Source: Bacteroidales bacterium UBA3764 (GTDB taxonomy: Bacteria > Bacteroidota > Bacteroidia > Bacteroidales > UBA932). From it: 6,555 nucleotides of DNA. Made by a program: the position numbers and the translations under genes. The notes under the pieces were generated by a model, which ran no database searches, had not been told where the DNA came from, and worked only from the letters and a program-made list of their open reading frames with translations. Positions within the stretch are counted from its first letter, which is position 1; the number at the start of each line of letters is the position of its first letter. The stretch spans positions 3,979 through 10,533 of the forward strand of contig DFFY01000020.1 of the NCBI GenBank assembly GCA_002371115.1, in the 5' to 3' direction. This document shows, one piece after another, positions 6,510-6,555 of the stretch.

Positions 6510-6555
6510 ATGAACAAAATTCACCCCCAAGCCTGTGTAAGTCCCGAGGCCAAAC
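6510..6555 (+). CDS. lpxA: Probable acyl-ACP:UDP-GlcNAc O-acyltransferase, first 15 codons
   Basis: ATG 6510, 6 nt after the lpxC stop, opens MNKIHPQACVSPEAK before the window ends. The IHPxAxVxPxAK pattern is the characteristic opening of LpxA and related left-handed beta-helix acyltransferases. LpxA adds the first 3-hydroxyacyl chain to UDP-GlcNAc, and lpxA commonly follows lpxD-lpxC in Bacteroidota. With so few residues another hexapeptide-repeat acyltransferase cannot be excluded, but context makes LpxA the best call. Confidence 0.78.
   Translation, partial: MNKIHPQACVSPEAK

Noticed and set aside
5715..6530. A 271-codon open frame on the - strand opposite lpxC
   Set aside because: Codon-aligned shadow of lpxC, which has all its catalytic residues.

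Overview
The window is an ordinary chromosomal segment of housekeeping genes, all on the + strand and almost gap-free. Its content points to Bacteroidota, probably an uncultured Bacteroidales-type anaerobe with a fairly GC-rich genome. The clues are a secreted DUF3078-type outer-membrane protein, a type-3 (archaeal/eukaryotic-like) prolyl-tRNA synthetase, an lpxD-lpxC-lpxA cluster with Bacteroidota-like LpxC sequence features, A-rich rather than Shine-Dalgarno-like start regions, and a TAnnTTTG -7 promoter motif. I cannot place it at genus level from sequence alone.

Layout. Positions 1-762 hold the C-terminal part of proS, followed by a small GC-rich hairpin (767-788). Positions 806-1894 encode a signal-peptide-bearing DUF3078-like protein. 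Its stop codon overlaps by one base (TAATG) the start of a short tilS (1894-2967), which makes lysidine at the wobble position of the AUA-reading tRNA-Ile. A 97-bp gap (2968-3064) follows. It carries a candidate Bacteroidota promoter overlapping the tilS stop codon and a possible 5'-leader stem-loop. From there four genes run with gaps of only 3, 1 and 6 nt: gpmI (glycolytic phosphoglycerate mutase), lpxD, lpxC and the first 15 codons of a probable lpxA. The last three are early lipid A biosynthesis enzymes acting in the order LpxA, LpxC, LpxD, so this looks like a gpmI-lpxD-lpxC-lpxA operon.

Points worth a second look: (1) a perfect 35-bp direct repeat in frame inside tilS, with imperfect palindromic arms and codon use unlike its surroundings, resembling a protein-coding palindromic or dispersed element; (2) an LpxC that ends at 304 residues without the FabZ fusion common in Bacteroidota, with lpxA starting 6 nt later; (3) the gpmI leader, whose predicted transcript would begin at or near the 5' arm of a long-range stem; (4) a TilS that starts only six residues before its PP-loop. 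I found no mobile element, CRISPR array, RNA gene or defence-type system, and nothing that amounts to a wholly new biological system.
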